From assembly GCF_039530285.1 (NCBI RefSeq), contig NZ_BAAAOK010000014.1, positions 62,001 through 126,000 of the forward strand: a DNA stretch of 64,000 nucleotides, given 5' to 3'. The position numbers were made by a program, and so were the translations under genes. Source of the DNA: Actinomadura_C alba (GTDB lineage: Bacteria; Actinomycetota; Actinomycetes; Streptosporangiales; Streptosporangiaceae). The notes under the pieces are model-generated. The model was not told the DNA's origin. It saw nothing but the letters and a program-made list of their open reading frames with translations, and made no database searches. Positions 26,085 to 34,049 of the stretch are shown one piece after another (position 1 is the first letter of the stretch; every line of letters begins with the position of its first letter).

Positions 26085-26807
26085 GTCGGTTCCTCTGTGT
26101 GAAGGGTGCCGCAGTGTGCTCGGCCGAGGTCGGGAACGCTCCCCTCTCTCGGGCACGGCGATTGCCTCGTGCACTGACGATGATTCCCCCCGTACATGCC
26201 CGGAATTCGCGGCGTGGGGGAACCCGCGCGAAATATTAGGAAACGCGGGCTCCTGCCGGAGAGCCAGCTGACCTGCTGGAACGCCGCGTACGAGTGGGAG
26301 TGCTCAGGAGCCGGCTCATCGGCCGCGATCGACGCCGGCCCAGAGCGGATCGCGGAGGGCACGGCGCAGGATCTTGCCCACCGCGCTCTTCGGGATCGCC
26401 TCGACTAGGCCGCCAAGATCATCAATCTCGGGCGAAAACATGTTGTCCACAGGCTGTGGACGAGCGTGGGCGACTTCGTCCGATGCCGCCTCTGCCGCCC
26501 ATTTCGACGTGACCCCGGGGAACGGTTGCGCGGCTCCCGAGCCCATGTGAGCAGGGCTGACGTCACTGCGGCAGCCGAATCGCACTCAGCGGCACGGACA
26601 CGGCAGCGATCCGGCAGGCGGGGAAGTGAGGCTTTCCACCGGCGCCGGGCGGTAGCGGTCAGGGTGCTCGTCCCAAGGCGATCACCTGGCCGAGTTCGCT
26701 GAGCCTCCGCATGCCCGGCGCGGAGAGACCTGAAACGGCTGAACGCCGGCGGGACCGGAGGCCCTCAAGCCGAACCGCCGGTGACGATAGGAAGGTGCAG
26801 TTCCACT
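26085..26807. other. Long non-coding stretch holding a decayed gene end
   Basis: 723 bp without an intact gene. Around 26200-26260 it is AT-rich for this genome and probably contains the lipoprotein promoter. At 26316-26425 it holds the tail of an acyl-CoA ligase on the minus strand (separate entry). Nothing else recognisable. Confidence 0.5.
26316..26425 (-). pseudogene. Remnant of an acyl-CoA ligase C-terminus
   Basis: The minus-strand frame ending at 26316 reads VEAIPKSAVGKILRRALRD plus a short tail. IPKSAVGKILRRxLRD is the invariant C-terminal motif of fatty-acyl-CoA/AMP ligases and contains the catalytic Lys. The remaining 450 or more residues of such an enzyme are absent upstream. It is therefore a deletion remnant. 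Confidence 0.75.
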
Positions 26808-27467
26808 ATGTCGATCAACGATTCCAGCGGCTACGCCGCACCCACGGCACCCGGTCCGGCTCCCACCGGACCGGCCGGGGGGCCACCTGCTCGCACCACT
26901 AGCGGGATGGCCGTCGCGTCGCTCGTTCTCGGGATCGCGGGCTTTCTGGTGATCACGATCCCGATGAACCTGGTGATCGGCGTTCTCGCGCTCTCACGCA
27001 CCGCACGGCGGGGACAGAAGGGCAAGGGCCTGGTCATCGCGGGGCTGACGCTGTCGGCCGCGTGGGCGGTCGGCCTCGGCGTCATCGGCGCCATGGCGGC
27101 CTCGTCGCCGGAGCCGGAGCGGGACGCGCAGGGGCAGATCACCAAGCCGGCGCAGGCGGCGCCGGACAAGCTCAAGGTCGGCGACTGCGTGGCGCAGATC
27201 AACGCGGCGGAGGTCTCCGACGTCCGGGCGCAGCCGTGCGGTCAGCCGGGCAGCGGCAAGGTCTTCGCGATCTTCCAGCTCACCCAGGGCTCGTGGCCCG
27301 GTGAGAAGGTGGCCGACGACAAGGCCGGCGACACCTGCGTCAAGCGGTACGAGAAGTCGGGTGAGCAGGCCGACAAGCAGTCCGGGATCCAGTACATCCG
27401 CCCCACGGAGGCCAGCTGGCGGCTCGGCGACCGCAGGGTCATCTGCCTGGTGGTTCCGAGGGCATGA
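26808..27467 (+). CDS. DUF4190-type membrane protein with extracellular domain
   Basis: 219 aa from ATG 26808. A Pro/Ala/Gly-rich cytoplasmic tail (1-32) precedes two membrane segments: SGMAVASLVLGIAGFLVITI with the following helix, and LVIAGLTLSAAWAVGLGVIG, the DUF4190 pattern with RRGQKGKGLVIAGL between them. The C-terminal 110 residues are extracytoplasmic with four Cys (GDCVAQ, QPCGQ, DTCVKRY, VICLV), probably two disulfides, resembling septum-formation-type domains. Function unknown. A GAAGG site lies rather far upstream. Confidence 0.82.
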   Translation: MSINDSSGYAAPTAPGPAPTGPAGGPPARTTSGMAVASLVLGIAGFLVITIPMNLVIGVLALSRTARRGQKGKGLVIAGLTLSAAWAVGLGVIGAMAASSPEPERDAQGQITKPAQAAPDKLKVGDCVAQINAAEVSDVRAQPCGQPGSGKVFAIFQLTQGSWPGEKVADDKAGDTCVKRYEKSGEQADKQSGIQYIRPTEASWRLGDRRVICLVVPRA

Positions 27468-27472
27468 CCCCT

Positions 27473-27535
27473 CTCGCGGTCGGCCGCCGGAGATGAGTCC
27501 CGGCCGGGGGCCGGGGGCCGGCGGTCGACCGCGAG
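27473..27535. terminator. GC-rich hairpin after the DUF4190 gene
   Basis: CTCGCGGTC (27473-27481) pairs with GACCGCGAG (27527-27535), and an inner CCGCCGG/CCGGCGG stem extends it. It follows the stop codon at 27467 by 5 bases. Confidence 0.65.
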
Positions 27536-27602
27536 CGAGCCGGTGACCGGGGGCGGGAAAATCCGGTTGATCCGGCCGCTCGGGGCCGACATCGTGACGC
27601 CC

Positions 27603-28196
27603 ATGCGGACGCACGAGATCAGGGCCGACTACGACCGGGAGTCCATCGTGGTCTATCAGGCCTACCGACCTGAGATCGCCCGGCCGGCGCTCGAGCACGG
27701 GCGGTTCGTTCCGCCCTTCTCCCGGGCCCGGATGACCTGGATCAAGCCGTCGTTCCTCTGGCTGATGGAGCGCAGCAACTGGGCCCGCAAGCCGGGACAG
27801 GAGATGATCCTGGCGGTCCGCATCACTCGCGAGGGCTGGGAGGAGGCGCTCTCGCAGGCCGTTCTCACGCACGCCGACCGGCGGGTCTACCGCGGCACCG
27901 AGGAGTGGCGGGCCGCGTTCGCGCGGGCTCGGGTGCGCGTGCAGTGGGACCCGGAACGGATGCTGCGCGGGGGGTCGCTTGAGGCCCGGAGCATTCAGGT
28001 CGGGCTCAGCCGCCACGTCATCGACCGGTACGCCGACGACTGGATCACCGGCATCGAGGACCTCACCCCGCTCGTTCGCAAGATCCATGGGCTGGCCCAC
28101 GAAGGTGCCACCGCCAAGGCCAAGGAACTGCTGCCCCGCGAACTCGTCTATCCCCTCGCCCCTGAACTCGCCGGGAGGATCGGCGCGGATCTCTAA
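27603..28196 (+). CDS. DUF4291 protein
   Basis: 197 aa from ATG 27603. The product is almost entirely family sequence: IRADYDRESIVVYQAYRPEI, GRFVPPFSRARMTWIKPSFL, WARKPGQEMILAVRITREGW, RVQWDPERMLRGG and a C-terminal VIDRYADDWITGIEDLT. DUF4291 proteins are cytoplasmic; some are described as remotely related to ADP-ribosyltransferases, but activity here is unknown. A short gap separates it from the oxidoreductase gene downstream on the same strand. Confidence 0.9.
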   Translation: MRTHEIRADYDRESIVVYQAYRPEIARPALEHGRFVPPFSRARMTWIKPSFLWLMERSNWARKPGQEMILAVRITREGWEEALSQAVLTHADRRVYRGTEEWRAAFARARVRVQWDPERMLRGGSLEARSIQVGLSRHVIDRYADDWITGIEDLTPLVRKIHGLAHEGATAKAKELLPRELVYPLAPELAGRIGADL

Positions 28197-28240
28197 GGGC
28201 CGGTGGGCGGAGCACGACGGACGTCGGGTTGGATCAGGTC

Positions 28241-29218
28241 ATGTCCGTCATCGTGCATCAAATCGCTCGGCCCCATGGCTGGCCGACCGCCGACCAGTTC
28301 GCCTACACCGAGGTCCCCACCCCCACACCGGGGGCGGGCGAGGCCCTGGTGGAGAACATGTACCTCTCGGTTGATCCCTACATGCGGGAGGCGATGGACG
28401 ACCGTGAACTCGGCGTCCCCATGGAGGGCCGCTCGATCGGCCGCGTGGTCGACTCCCGGGCCTCCGGCCTGACGGCGGGAGACCTGGTCTTCCACCGGCA
28501 GGGCTGGCGCAGCCACGCGATCATCACGCCGGACGAGGCCCGCGTCCTTCCCGAGCCGCCGGGCGTCCCGATCACGGCGTACCTCGGCGTGCTCGGCGGT
28601 ACCGGCCTGTCCGCGTACGTCGGGCTCACAAAGATCGCACGGCTGCGGCCGGACGAGACGGTGTTCATCTCGGCCGCCGCGGGAGGGGTCGGCAGCGCGG
28701 CCGGCCAGATCGCCCGCCTGCTCGGGGCCCGCCGGGTGATCGGCAGCACCGGGTCGGCGGCCAAGGCCGAGCATCTGGTCAACACCCTGGGCTTCGACGC
28801 GGCCGTCGACTACACCGCCGGTGACCTGGCCGCCCGGCTCACCGCCGAGGCTCCCGACGGGCTCGACGTGTACTTCGACAACGTCGGCGGCGACCATCTG
28901 GAGGCGGCGATCACCGCGATGCGCGACCATGGCCGGATCGCCTGGTGCGGTGCGGTGGCGCAGTACAACGCCGTGACGGCCCCGGCCGCGCCTCGCAATC
29001 TGTTCGACGTCGTCGGCAAACAGTTGCGCCTGGAGGGCTTCCTCGTTCGCGACCACCGGCACCTGCAACCCGAACTCGAGGAGTTCCTCGCGCCGCACCT
29101 GCGGAGCGGGCGGGTGGTCGTGGACCAGACCGTCGTCGACGGGATCACCGACATCGTCGACGCCTTCCTGACGATGTTGCGCGGGGGCAACACCGGCAAG
29201 ATGATCGTCAGCGTCTGA
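28241..29218 (+). CDS. NADP-dependent medium-chain oxidoreductase (CurA/PTGR-like)
   Basis: 325 aa from ATG 28241. Leukotriene B4 dehydrogenase/CurA-like MDR features without structural zinc: VENMYLSVDPYMREAMDD, then GTGLSAYVGL, the Rossmann loop ISAAAGGVGSAAGQIARLLG, DVYFDNVGGDHLEAAI and GRIAWCGAVAQYN. The family reduces alpha,beta-unsaturated ketones with NADPH. No substrate-specific context is seen. The ribosome-binding site is weak. Confidence 0.92.
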   Translation: MSVIVHQIARPHGWPTADQFAYTEVPTPTPGAGEALVENMYLSVDPYMREAMDDRELGVPMEGRSIGRVVDSRASGLTAGDLVFHRQGWRSHAIITPDEARVLPEPPGVPITAYLGVLGGTGLSAYVGLTKIARLRPDETVFISAAAGGVGSAAGQIARLLGARRVIGSTGSAAKAEHLVNTLGFDAAVDYTAGDLAARLTAEAPDGLDVYFDNVGGDHLEAAITAMRDHGRIAWCGAVAQYNAVTAPAAPRNLFDVVGKQLRLEGFLVRDHRHLQPELEEFLAPHLRSGRVVVDQTVVDGITDIVDAFLTMLRGGNTGKMIVSV

Positions 29219-29256
29219 TCCATCGGCTGGGGCGGGCCGACGGGCTCTGCCCCGGC

Positions 29257-29661
29257 TCAGCTCCGTACGACGTCGTGATAGGGCTGGATGAGGTCCCAGC
29301 GGTTGCCGTACAGATCCTCGAACACGGCGACCTTTCCGTAGCGCTCCTCACGCGGGGCCTCCAGGAACGTGACCCCCCTCGCCGTCATGCGCGTGTAGTC
29401 GTAGTCGAAGTCCTCGGTGTAGAGGAACAGGCCGACCCGGCCGCCGGTCTGCTCGCCCACCCGAGCCTTCTGGCGGGCGTTCGCCGCCCGGGCGAGCAGC
29501 ACCCCGGTCTCGCGCGCACCGCGCGGGGCGACGACGACCCAGCGCTTGCGCTCGTCCAGCCGGGTGTCCTCGCGCAGTTCGAAGTCGAGGGCGCCGACGT
29601 AGAACGAGATGGCCTCGTCGTAGTCGCGCACGACGATGGTCACGAGTCCGAGGTGCGACAT
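29257..29661 (-). CDS. VOC-family (glyoxalase/bleomycin-resistance-like) protein
   Basis: 134 aa: MSHLGLVTIVVRDYDEAISF, a central VGLFLYTEDFDYDY, and the closing strand YGKVAVFEDLYGNRWDLIQP with the conserved Glu replaced by the Asp/Gln pattern seen in many VOC members. It forms one betaalphabetabetabeta pair, so it should dimerise. Metal-binding and substrate are not predictable. Convergent with the oxidoreductase gene on its 3' side and divergent from the dehydrogenase at 29775. Confidence 0.9.
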   Translation of the reverse strand: MSHLGLVTIVVRDYDEAISFYVGALDFELREDTRLDERKRWVVVAPRGARETGVLLARAANARQKARVGEQTGGRVGLFLYTEDFDYDYTRMTARGVTFLEAPREERYGKVAVFEDLYGNRWDLIQPYHDVVRS

Positions 29662-29774
29662 CGGATGATCATGTCAAGGTCCACGGGGGCGTGGCCCGGC
29701 GGGGCGGCGGAACGGCCTCGGTCAGCTGGTGCTTCACTGTGAAAGTCCCCGACGCAGCAGGGAGAGATCCGTTC

Positions 29775-30650
29775 ATGACCGACAAGATCTCGGTGGCGGT
29801 CCTCGGTACCGGCATCATGGGCGCGGCGATGGCACGCAACCTCGCCCGGGCAGGTCACGACGTCCGAGTCTGGAACCGCACCAAGGACAAGGCCGAGCCG
29901 ATCGCGGACGACGGAGCGCGGGTCGCGGACACGCCGGCGGAGGCCGTGGACGGTGCCGACGTCGTGCTGACGATGCTGCACGACGGCCCCTCGGTCGATG
30001 AGGTGATGCGGCGGGCGGCCCCCGCGCTGCGCCGGGGCGCCGTGTGGGCGCAGTGCTCCACCGTCGGCCTCGACGCCCTGCCGGAACTCGCGGGCCTCGC
30101 CCGTGATCATGGGCTGATCTTCGTCGACGCGCCCGTGCTCGGCACCCGGCAGCCCGCGGAGAACGGGCAGTTGCTGGTGCTCGCCGCCGGCCCGGACGAG
30201 GCGCGTGCCGCTCTCGCCCCCGTCTTCGACGCGGTCGGCAGCCGTACGATCTGGGCCGGTGACGACGGCGCGACCGGCGGCGCGACCCGCCTCAAGCTCG
30301 TCGCCAACAGCTGGGTGCTCGCGATCACGAACGGCACCGCCGAGGCGCTGGCGCTCGCCAAGGGCCTAGACGTGGATCCGCAGGACTTCCTGGGCATCAT
30401 CGCCGGCGGGCCGCTGGACAACGGCTATCTGCGGGTGAAGGCGGCCGCGATCCTCGGCGGCGACCTCACCCCGAGCTTCGCGACGGGCACGGCCGAGAAG
30501 GACGCCCGTCTGATCGTCGCCGCGGGCGAGCGGGCGGGCGTCCGGATGGACGTGGCCGCCGCGGGGGCCGAGCGCTTCCGCCGGGCGGCGGCGCAGGGCC
30601 ACGCGGACGAGGACATGGCGGCCTCGTACTTCGCGAGCTTCGACGGCTGA
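29775..30650 (+). CDS. 3-hydroxyisobutyrate-dehydrogenase-like NAD(P) oxidoreductase
   Basis: 291 aa from ATG 29775, preceded by AGGGAGA. Rossmann motif AVLGTGIMGAAMARNLARAG (GxGxxG at 11-16), WNRTKDKA as NADP-type Arg environment, the conserved ADVVLTMLHDG, a catalytic Lys region LKLVANSWV, and an all-helical C-terminal domain. This is the beta-hydroxyacid dehydrogenase superfamily (3-HIBDH, glyoxylate/succinic semialdehyde reductase); the substrate is unknown. Confidence 0.92.
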   Translation: MTDKISVAVLGTGIMGAAMARNLARAGHDVRVWNRTKDKAEPIADDGARVADTPAEAVDGADVVLTMLHDGPSVDEVMRRAAPALRRGAVWAQCSTVGLDALPELAGLARDHGLIFVDAPVLGTRQPAENGQLLVLAAGPDEARAALAPVFDAVGSRTIWAGDDGATGGATRLKLVANSWVLAITNGTAEALALAKGLDVDPQDFLGIIAGGPLDNGYLRVKAAAILGGDLTPSFATGTAEKDARLIVAAGERAGVRMDVAAAGAERFRRAAAQGHADEDMAASYFASFDG

Positions 30651-30670
30651 CCTCGGGACCTCATCGCCCC

Positions 30671-30718
30671 TTGACGGAGGTCGGCTAACTCCATTAGCTT
30701 TTCAGCTATCAGGCTGAA
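30671..30718 (+). promoter_or_regulatory. Promoter with perfect 6-6-6 operator before the hydrolase-TetR operon
   Basis: TTGACG (30671-30676) and TTAGCT (30694-30699) are spaced 17 bp and resemble a housekeeping promoter. TTCAGC (30701-30706) and GCTGAA (30713-30718) form an inverted repeat just downstream, where a repressor would block transcription. The TetR protein encoded by the second gene is the natural candidate. Confidence 0.5.
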
Positions 30719-30740
30719 CTTTGCGGCTATGGAGGTTGCG

Positions 30741-31571
30741 ATGACCGAGTTCCTGGACATCGAGGGCGGTCGGATCGCCTACGACGTCACCGGCGAAGGG
30801 TCGCTGGTCGTGCTGGCACCGGGGCTGGCGGACGTTCGCGGGGCGTTCCGCTTCCTCGCGCCGAAGCTCGTCGAGGCCGGCCACCGGGTCGCCACGGTTG
30901 ATCTTCGCGGCCACGGCGAGTCGAGCACCGGCTGGAGCTCCCACTCCCGTGCCGACACCGCGGGCGACCTGCTCGCACTGATCCGCCACCTGGGCGGCCC
31001 GGCGGTCATCATCGGCGCCTCGTTCAGCGGCGGTTCCGCGGTGATCGCGGCGGCCGCGGAGCCGGCCCTGGTCAGCGCCATCGTCATGGTCGACCCCGGC
31101 ACCCGCAAGGCCAAGCTCAAGCCGCGCGACCTCACGCTGCGGTTCGTCCGGGGAATGACGCTGATCGCCGGTGCTCTGCTCCTGCGCAACACCGCCCTCT
31201 GGGGCCGTTACCTTCGCCTCGCCTACCCGGGGGTGCGGCCCGCCGACTTCGACGACTACGTACGGGCGCTCAAGGCCAATCTGCGCGAGCCGGGCCGGAT
31301 GGCGGCCGCCGCCGCGATGGGGATGTCGTCCGCAGCCGACGCGGAGGCCCGGCTCCCCGGCGTCCGGTGCCCGGCCCTGGTGGTCATGGGCACGCTCGAC
31401 CCCGACTTCCCCGACCCGCGTGCCGAGGCCGAGGCCATCGCAGCGGCCATGCCCGCCGGGGTCGGTACGATCGCGATGATCGAGGGCGGGGGCCACTACC
31501 CGCACGCCCAGTTCCCCGGCCAGGTCGCCGACGCCGCCCTGCCCTTTCTCGAGGAGAACGCCGTTGCCTAG
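30741..31571 (+). CDS. Alpha/beta hydrolase
   Basis: 276 aa from ATG 30741, which has GGAGG 5 bases upstream; an ATG at 30729 overlaps that site. Fold features: DLRGHGESSTG, the nucleophile elbow IIGASFSGGS (Ser in GASFS), an acid on the strand VVMGTLDPDFPDP, and catalytic His in EGGGHYPHAQFP. The helical cap contains TLRFVRGMTLIAGALLL. The substrate is unknown. First gene of an operon with a TetR regulator whose TTG start overlaps its stop. Confidence 0.9.
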   Translation: MTEFLDIEGGRIAYDVTGEGSLVVLAPGLADVRGAFRFLAPKLVEAGHRVATVDLRGHGESSTGWSSHSRADTAGDLLALIRHLGGPAVIIGASFSGGSAVIAAAAEPALVSAIVMVDPGTRKAKLKPRDLTLRFVRGMTLIAGALLLRNTALWGRYLRLAYPGVRPADFDDYVRALKANLREPGRMAAAAAMGMSSAADAEARLPGVRCPALVVMGTLDPDFPDPRAEAEAIAAAMPAGVGTIAMIEGGGHYPHAQFPGQVADAALPFLEENAVA

Positions 31572-32139
31572 AGCCGGGCTGTCGCCCGACGCCGTCGTCG
31601 ACGTAGCCCTCGACCTCGTCGACGAGGGCGGTGCCGGGGCACTGACCCTCGCCGCGGTGGCGGGCCGCGCGGGCGTGGCGACTCCCTCGCTCTACAAGCA
31701 CGTGCGCAACCTGACCGAGCTGCGGGCGCTGGTGTCGATACGGATCATGGACGAGATCTCCGACCGGGCCGGCGAGGCCGTGCTCGGCCGGTCCGGCGAC
31801 GACGCGCTGCGTGCCCTGATGAAGGCCTACCGCTCCTACGTCGTGGATCATCCCGGCCGCTATTCGGCCATGATGCAGGAGGCCGACCCCGGCGTGGTCG
31901 AATCCGGGCGGCGGCGGATCGAGGCCGGGCAGCGGCTGGTCGACATCATGCTCGCCGCGCTGCGGGCGTACGGGCTGGAGGGCGGCGAGGCGATCCACGC
32001 CGCCCGGAGCCTGCGCTCGGCAGCGCACGGCTTCGCGGTCCTGGAGGCCGCCGGGGGCTTCGGCCTCCCCGAGAAGCTCGACGAGAGCTATGAGCTGCTC
32101 ATCCACATGGTGATCTCGGGACTGCGCACCCCGCGCTGA
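31564..32139 (+). CDS. TetR/AcrR-family regulator (WHG domain)
   Basis: 191 aa from TTG 31564, overlapping the hydrolase stop by 8 bases. The helix-turn-helix covers residues 5-50: LSPDAVVDVALDLVDEGGAG, LTLAAVAGRAGVATPSLYKH. The C-terminal domain has AYRSYVVDHPGRYSAMMQEA and SLRSAAHGFAVLEAAGGFGL, the WHG-type TetR pattern. It probably represses its own operon through the palindrome at 30701-30718. The ligand may be a substrate of the hydrolase. Confidence 0.9.
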   Translation: MPRAGLSPDAVVDVALDLVDEGGAGALTLAAVAGRAGVATPSLYKHVRNLTELRALVSIRIMDEISDRAGEAVLGRSGDDALRALMKAYRSYVVDHPGRYSAMMQEADPGVVESGRRRIEAGQRLVDIMLAALRAYGLEGGEAIHAARSLRSAAHGFAVLEAAGGFGLPEKLDESYELLIHMVISGLRTPR

Positions 32140-32249
32140 ACGCGGCGGTGGCTCTGCCCGCGGGCGAGCCCCTGCCGGGGCGAACGGGCCCCTCCCGGGA
32201 GACGGCCCCGGCCGGGCGAACGGGCCCCGGCCGGCGGCAGCGGCAGTGA

Positions 32250-32900
32250 TCAGGTCGCGCGCTTGCGGACGATCTGCTTCACCTCTTCGGTCAGGGCGTC
32301 GGCCGCCGGCAGCCTGGGCAGCAGTTCGGGTTCGAGGGTGAGCGCCCGGAACACGAGCGAGACGGTGACGTCGTGGTTCGGGCGGCCGGTCACCGTGATC
32401 TCGTCACCGGCCTGGATGTCGCCGGGTTCGATGACCCGCAGATAGGCGCCCGGCACAGCGCGCCGGGTGAACCGCTTGATCCATCCGGTCTCTTCCATCC
32501 AGCCCTGGAAGGTTCCGCACGGGATGCGCGGGTCCGCCACCTCGAGGACCACCTGTGCGCCGACGCGCCAGCGTTCGCCGATCAACGCGCCGTTCACGTC
32601 GAGGCCCGACGTGGTCAGGTTCTCGCCGAAGACGCCGTCCGGCAGGTCCCGCCCGAGCTCGGCCGCCCAGGCGTCCAGATCTTCGCGGGCGTAGGCGTAG
32701 ACGGCCTGGTCGTCGCCGCCGTGGTGCTTGACGTCATGGACCCGGTCGCCCGCGAGGCCCACCGCGCCGGTGCCCTTCGGACCCGGCGCGCTCACCGCCA
32801 CCGGGCCCTCGACCGGGCGCTTGTCGATGCCGGTCGTGCCGACGCGCTTCCAGGGGTTCGAGCGCGGCCTGCCGATGTTCACCGAAAGGAGAAGTGCCAT
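32250..32900 (-). CDS. MOSC-domain protein (YiiM-like)
   Basis: 216 aa from ATG 32900 (GGAG-type site upstream in AAAGGAGAAGTGCC read from the opposite strand is not it; the start is chosen by the family opening MALLLSVNIGRPRS). MOSC hallmarks: HDVKHHGGDDQAVYAYARED, LPDGVFGENLTTSGLDVNGA, and VLEVADPRIPCGTFQGWM with the conserved Cys expected to hold the transferred sulfur or molybdenum cofactor. A C-terminal 3-alpha-like tail follows. Likely role: Mo-cofactor-dependent reductase component such as N-hydroxylated compound detoxification. The flank 32930-33020 is a simple CCGTCC-rich repeat. Confidence 0.88.
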   Translation of the reverse strand: MALLLSVNIGRPRSNPWKRVGTTGIDKRPVEGPVAVSAPGPKGTGAVGLAGDRVHDVKHHGGDDQAVYAYAREDLDAWAAELGRDLPDGVFGENLTTSGLDVNGALIGERWRVGAQVVLEVADPRIPCGTFQGWMEETGWIKRFTRRAVPGAYLRVIEPGDIQAGDEITVTGRPNHDVTVSLVFRALTLEPELLPRLPAADALTEEVKQIVRKRAT

Positions 32901-33036
32901 GGCTGAACGGTAGGCAGGCCCGCCACCGTCCCGCGACCCGGTTTTCCGGCCGCCCGCCCGCCGGTCCGTCCTCCCGTCCGTCCGCCGGTCCGTCCTCCCG
33001 CCGTTCCGGCCGGTGCACCGGCCGCTCCGGGGCCGG

Positions 33037-33855
33037 TCAGCGGAGGCCGGCGAAGACGTCGTCCTCGTGATCCGGAACCGGGACATGGCTGAAGGCGCGG
33101 ACGAAGGCCTCGCGACCGAACGCGCGGCGCAGGGCCTCGTCGGGCATCCGCAGGAAGAAGATGTTGTCTCCCTGGCTGGCGTGCGCCTCCAGCGCCTTGC
33201 GCTTGCGCTCGGTGTAGGCGGACACGTCCACGACCGTGGTGATCAATTCGTCCGGGGTGCCGAAATCCTCGGGCAGCTCGGAGATGTCGCCGAGATCGGC
33301 GCCGATGCTCTGCAGGTACTCGAACAGCTCACGCATCGCCCGGCGTGGGACGGCCGTGTGGTAGAGCTTGCGCGGGATCCCGGTGGCCTCGGCCGCGGCG
33401 ACGGCGATCCGGTGGGCCTGGATGTGATCAGGGTGACCGTAGTTGCCGTTCTCGTCGTACGTGACGACGACCTGGGGCCGGTAGCGCTCCATGAGCGCGG
33501 CGAGTCGCGAGACGGCCTGGTCGAACGGGACGTTCCAGAAGGCGTCCGGGCTCTCGTTGCCCGCCCATCCGGCCATGCCGGAGTCGTGGTAGCCGAGAAG
33601 TTCGAGGTCGGTGATGCCCAGATGGGCGACGGATTCGCGGAGCTCGTCGAGACGCAGGGCGCTCACCTGGGCCTCGTCGTGCCCGGGCGCGCCCGGCTTG
33701 ACCCCGCCCGGGCCGTCGCCCTGTTCGCCGTTGGTGCATGTGACGAGTACGGTGCGGATCCCTTCGTCCGTGCAGCGGGCGAACAGCCCACCGGTTCCCA
33801 GTACTTCATCGTCGGGGTGGGCGTGAACGGCCATCAGCGTCAGTTCAGGATCCAT
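33037..33855 (-). CDS. PIG-L/LmbE-family N-acetylglucosaminyl deacetylase
   Basis: 272 aa from ATG 33855. Zn-binding motif AHPDDE at residues 12-17 and NYGHPDHIQAHR downstream define the PIG-L fold. In actinomycetes relatives act on mycothiol precursors or conjugates (MshB, Mca). The sequence is closer to general LmbE proteins than to a clear MshB, so the exact substrate is left open. It lies divergently from glnII; the intervening 194 bp carry the candidate GlnR site. Confidence 0.88.
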   Translation of the reverse strand: MDPELTLMAVHAHPDDEVLGTGGLFARCTDEGIRTVLVTCTNGEQGDGPGGVKPGAPGHDEAQVSALRLDELRESVAHLGITDLELLGYHDSGMAGWAGNESPDAFWNVPFDQAVSRLAALMERYRPQVVVTYDENGNYGHPDHIQAHRIAVAAAEATGIPRKLYHTAVPRRAMRELFEYLQSIGADLGDISELPEDFGTPDELITTVVDVSAYTERKRKALEAHASQGDNIFFLRMPDEALRRAFGREAFVRAFSHVPVPDHEDDVFAGLR

Positions 33856-33949
33856 GGGCTCCAGGATGCCTGAGGAGTGGGACGTTTCGCCCTGGTTAAT
33901 GGTCGCGTGGGGGGTGTCACCTGCGGATGTGGTGCGTCTCACGCGGCGG

Positions 33950-33987
33950 TTTACATCGCGTTCACATAACGGCAACAGGTCCGAAAT
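33950..33987 (+). promoter_or_regulatory. Candidate GlnR operator upstream of glnII
   Basis: Four 5-mers repeat every 11 bp: TTTAC (33950), TTCAC (33961), GCAAC (33972), GAAAT (33983), each separated by 6 bases. This matches the spaced gTnAC-n6-GaAAC layout of GlnR boxes in streptomycetes, with AC kept in the first three. It ends 62 bp before the glnII start. Confidence 0.6.
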
Positions 33988-34049
33988 GCCCGATTGTCAA
34001 CCTCGCAATGTCCGAAACCTCCCATCTACCTGCGACGAGGGGACCGACG

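Noticed and set aside
32930..33020. CRISPR-like or regulatory repeat
   Set aside because: The CCGTCC/CCGCC runs are simple-sequence, with no spacer structure and no cas genes in the window.
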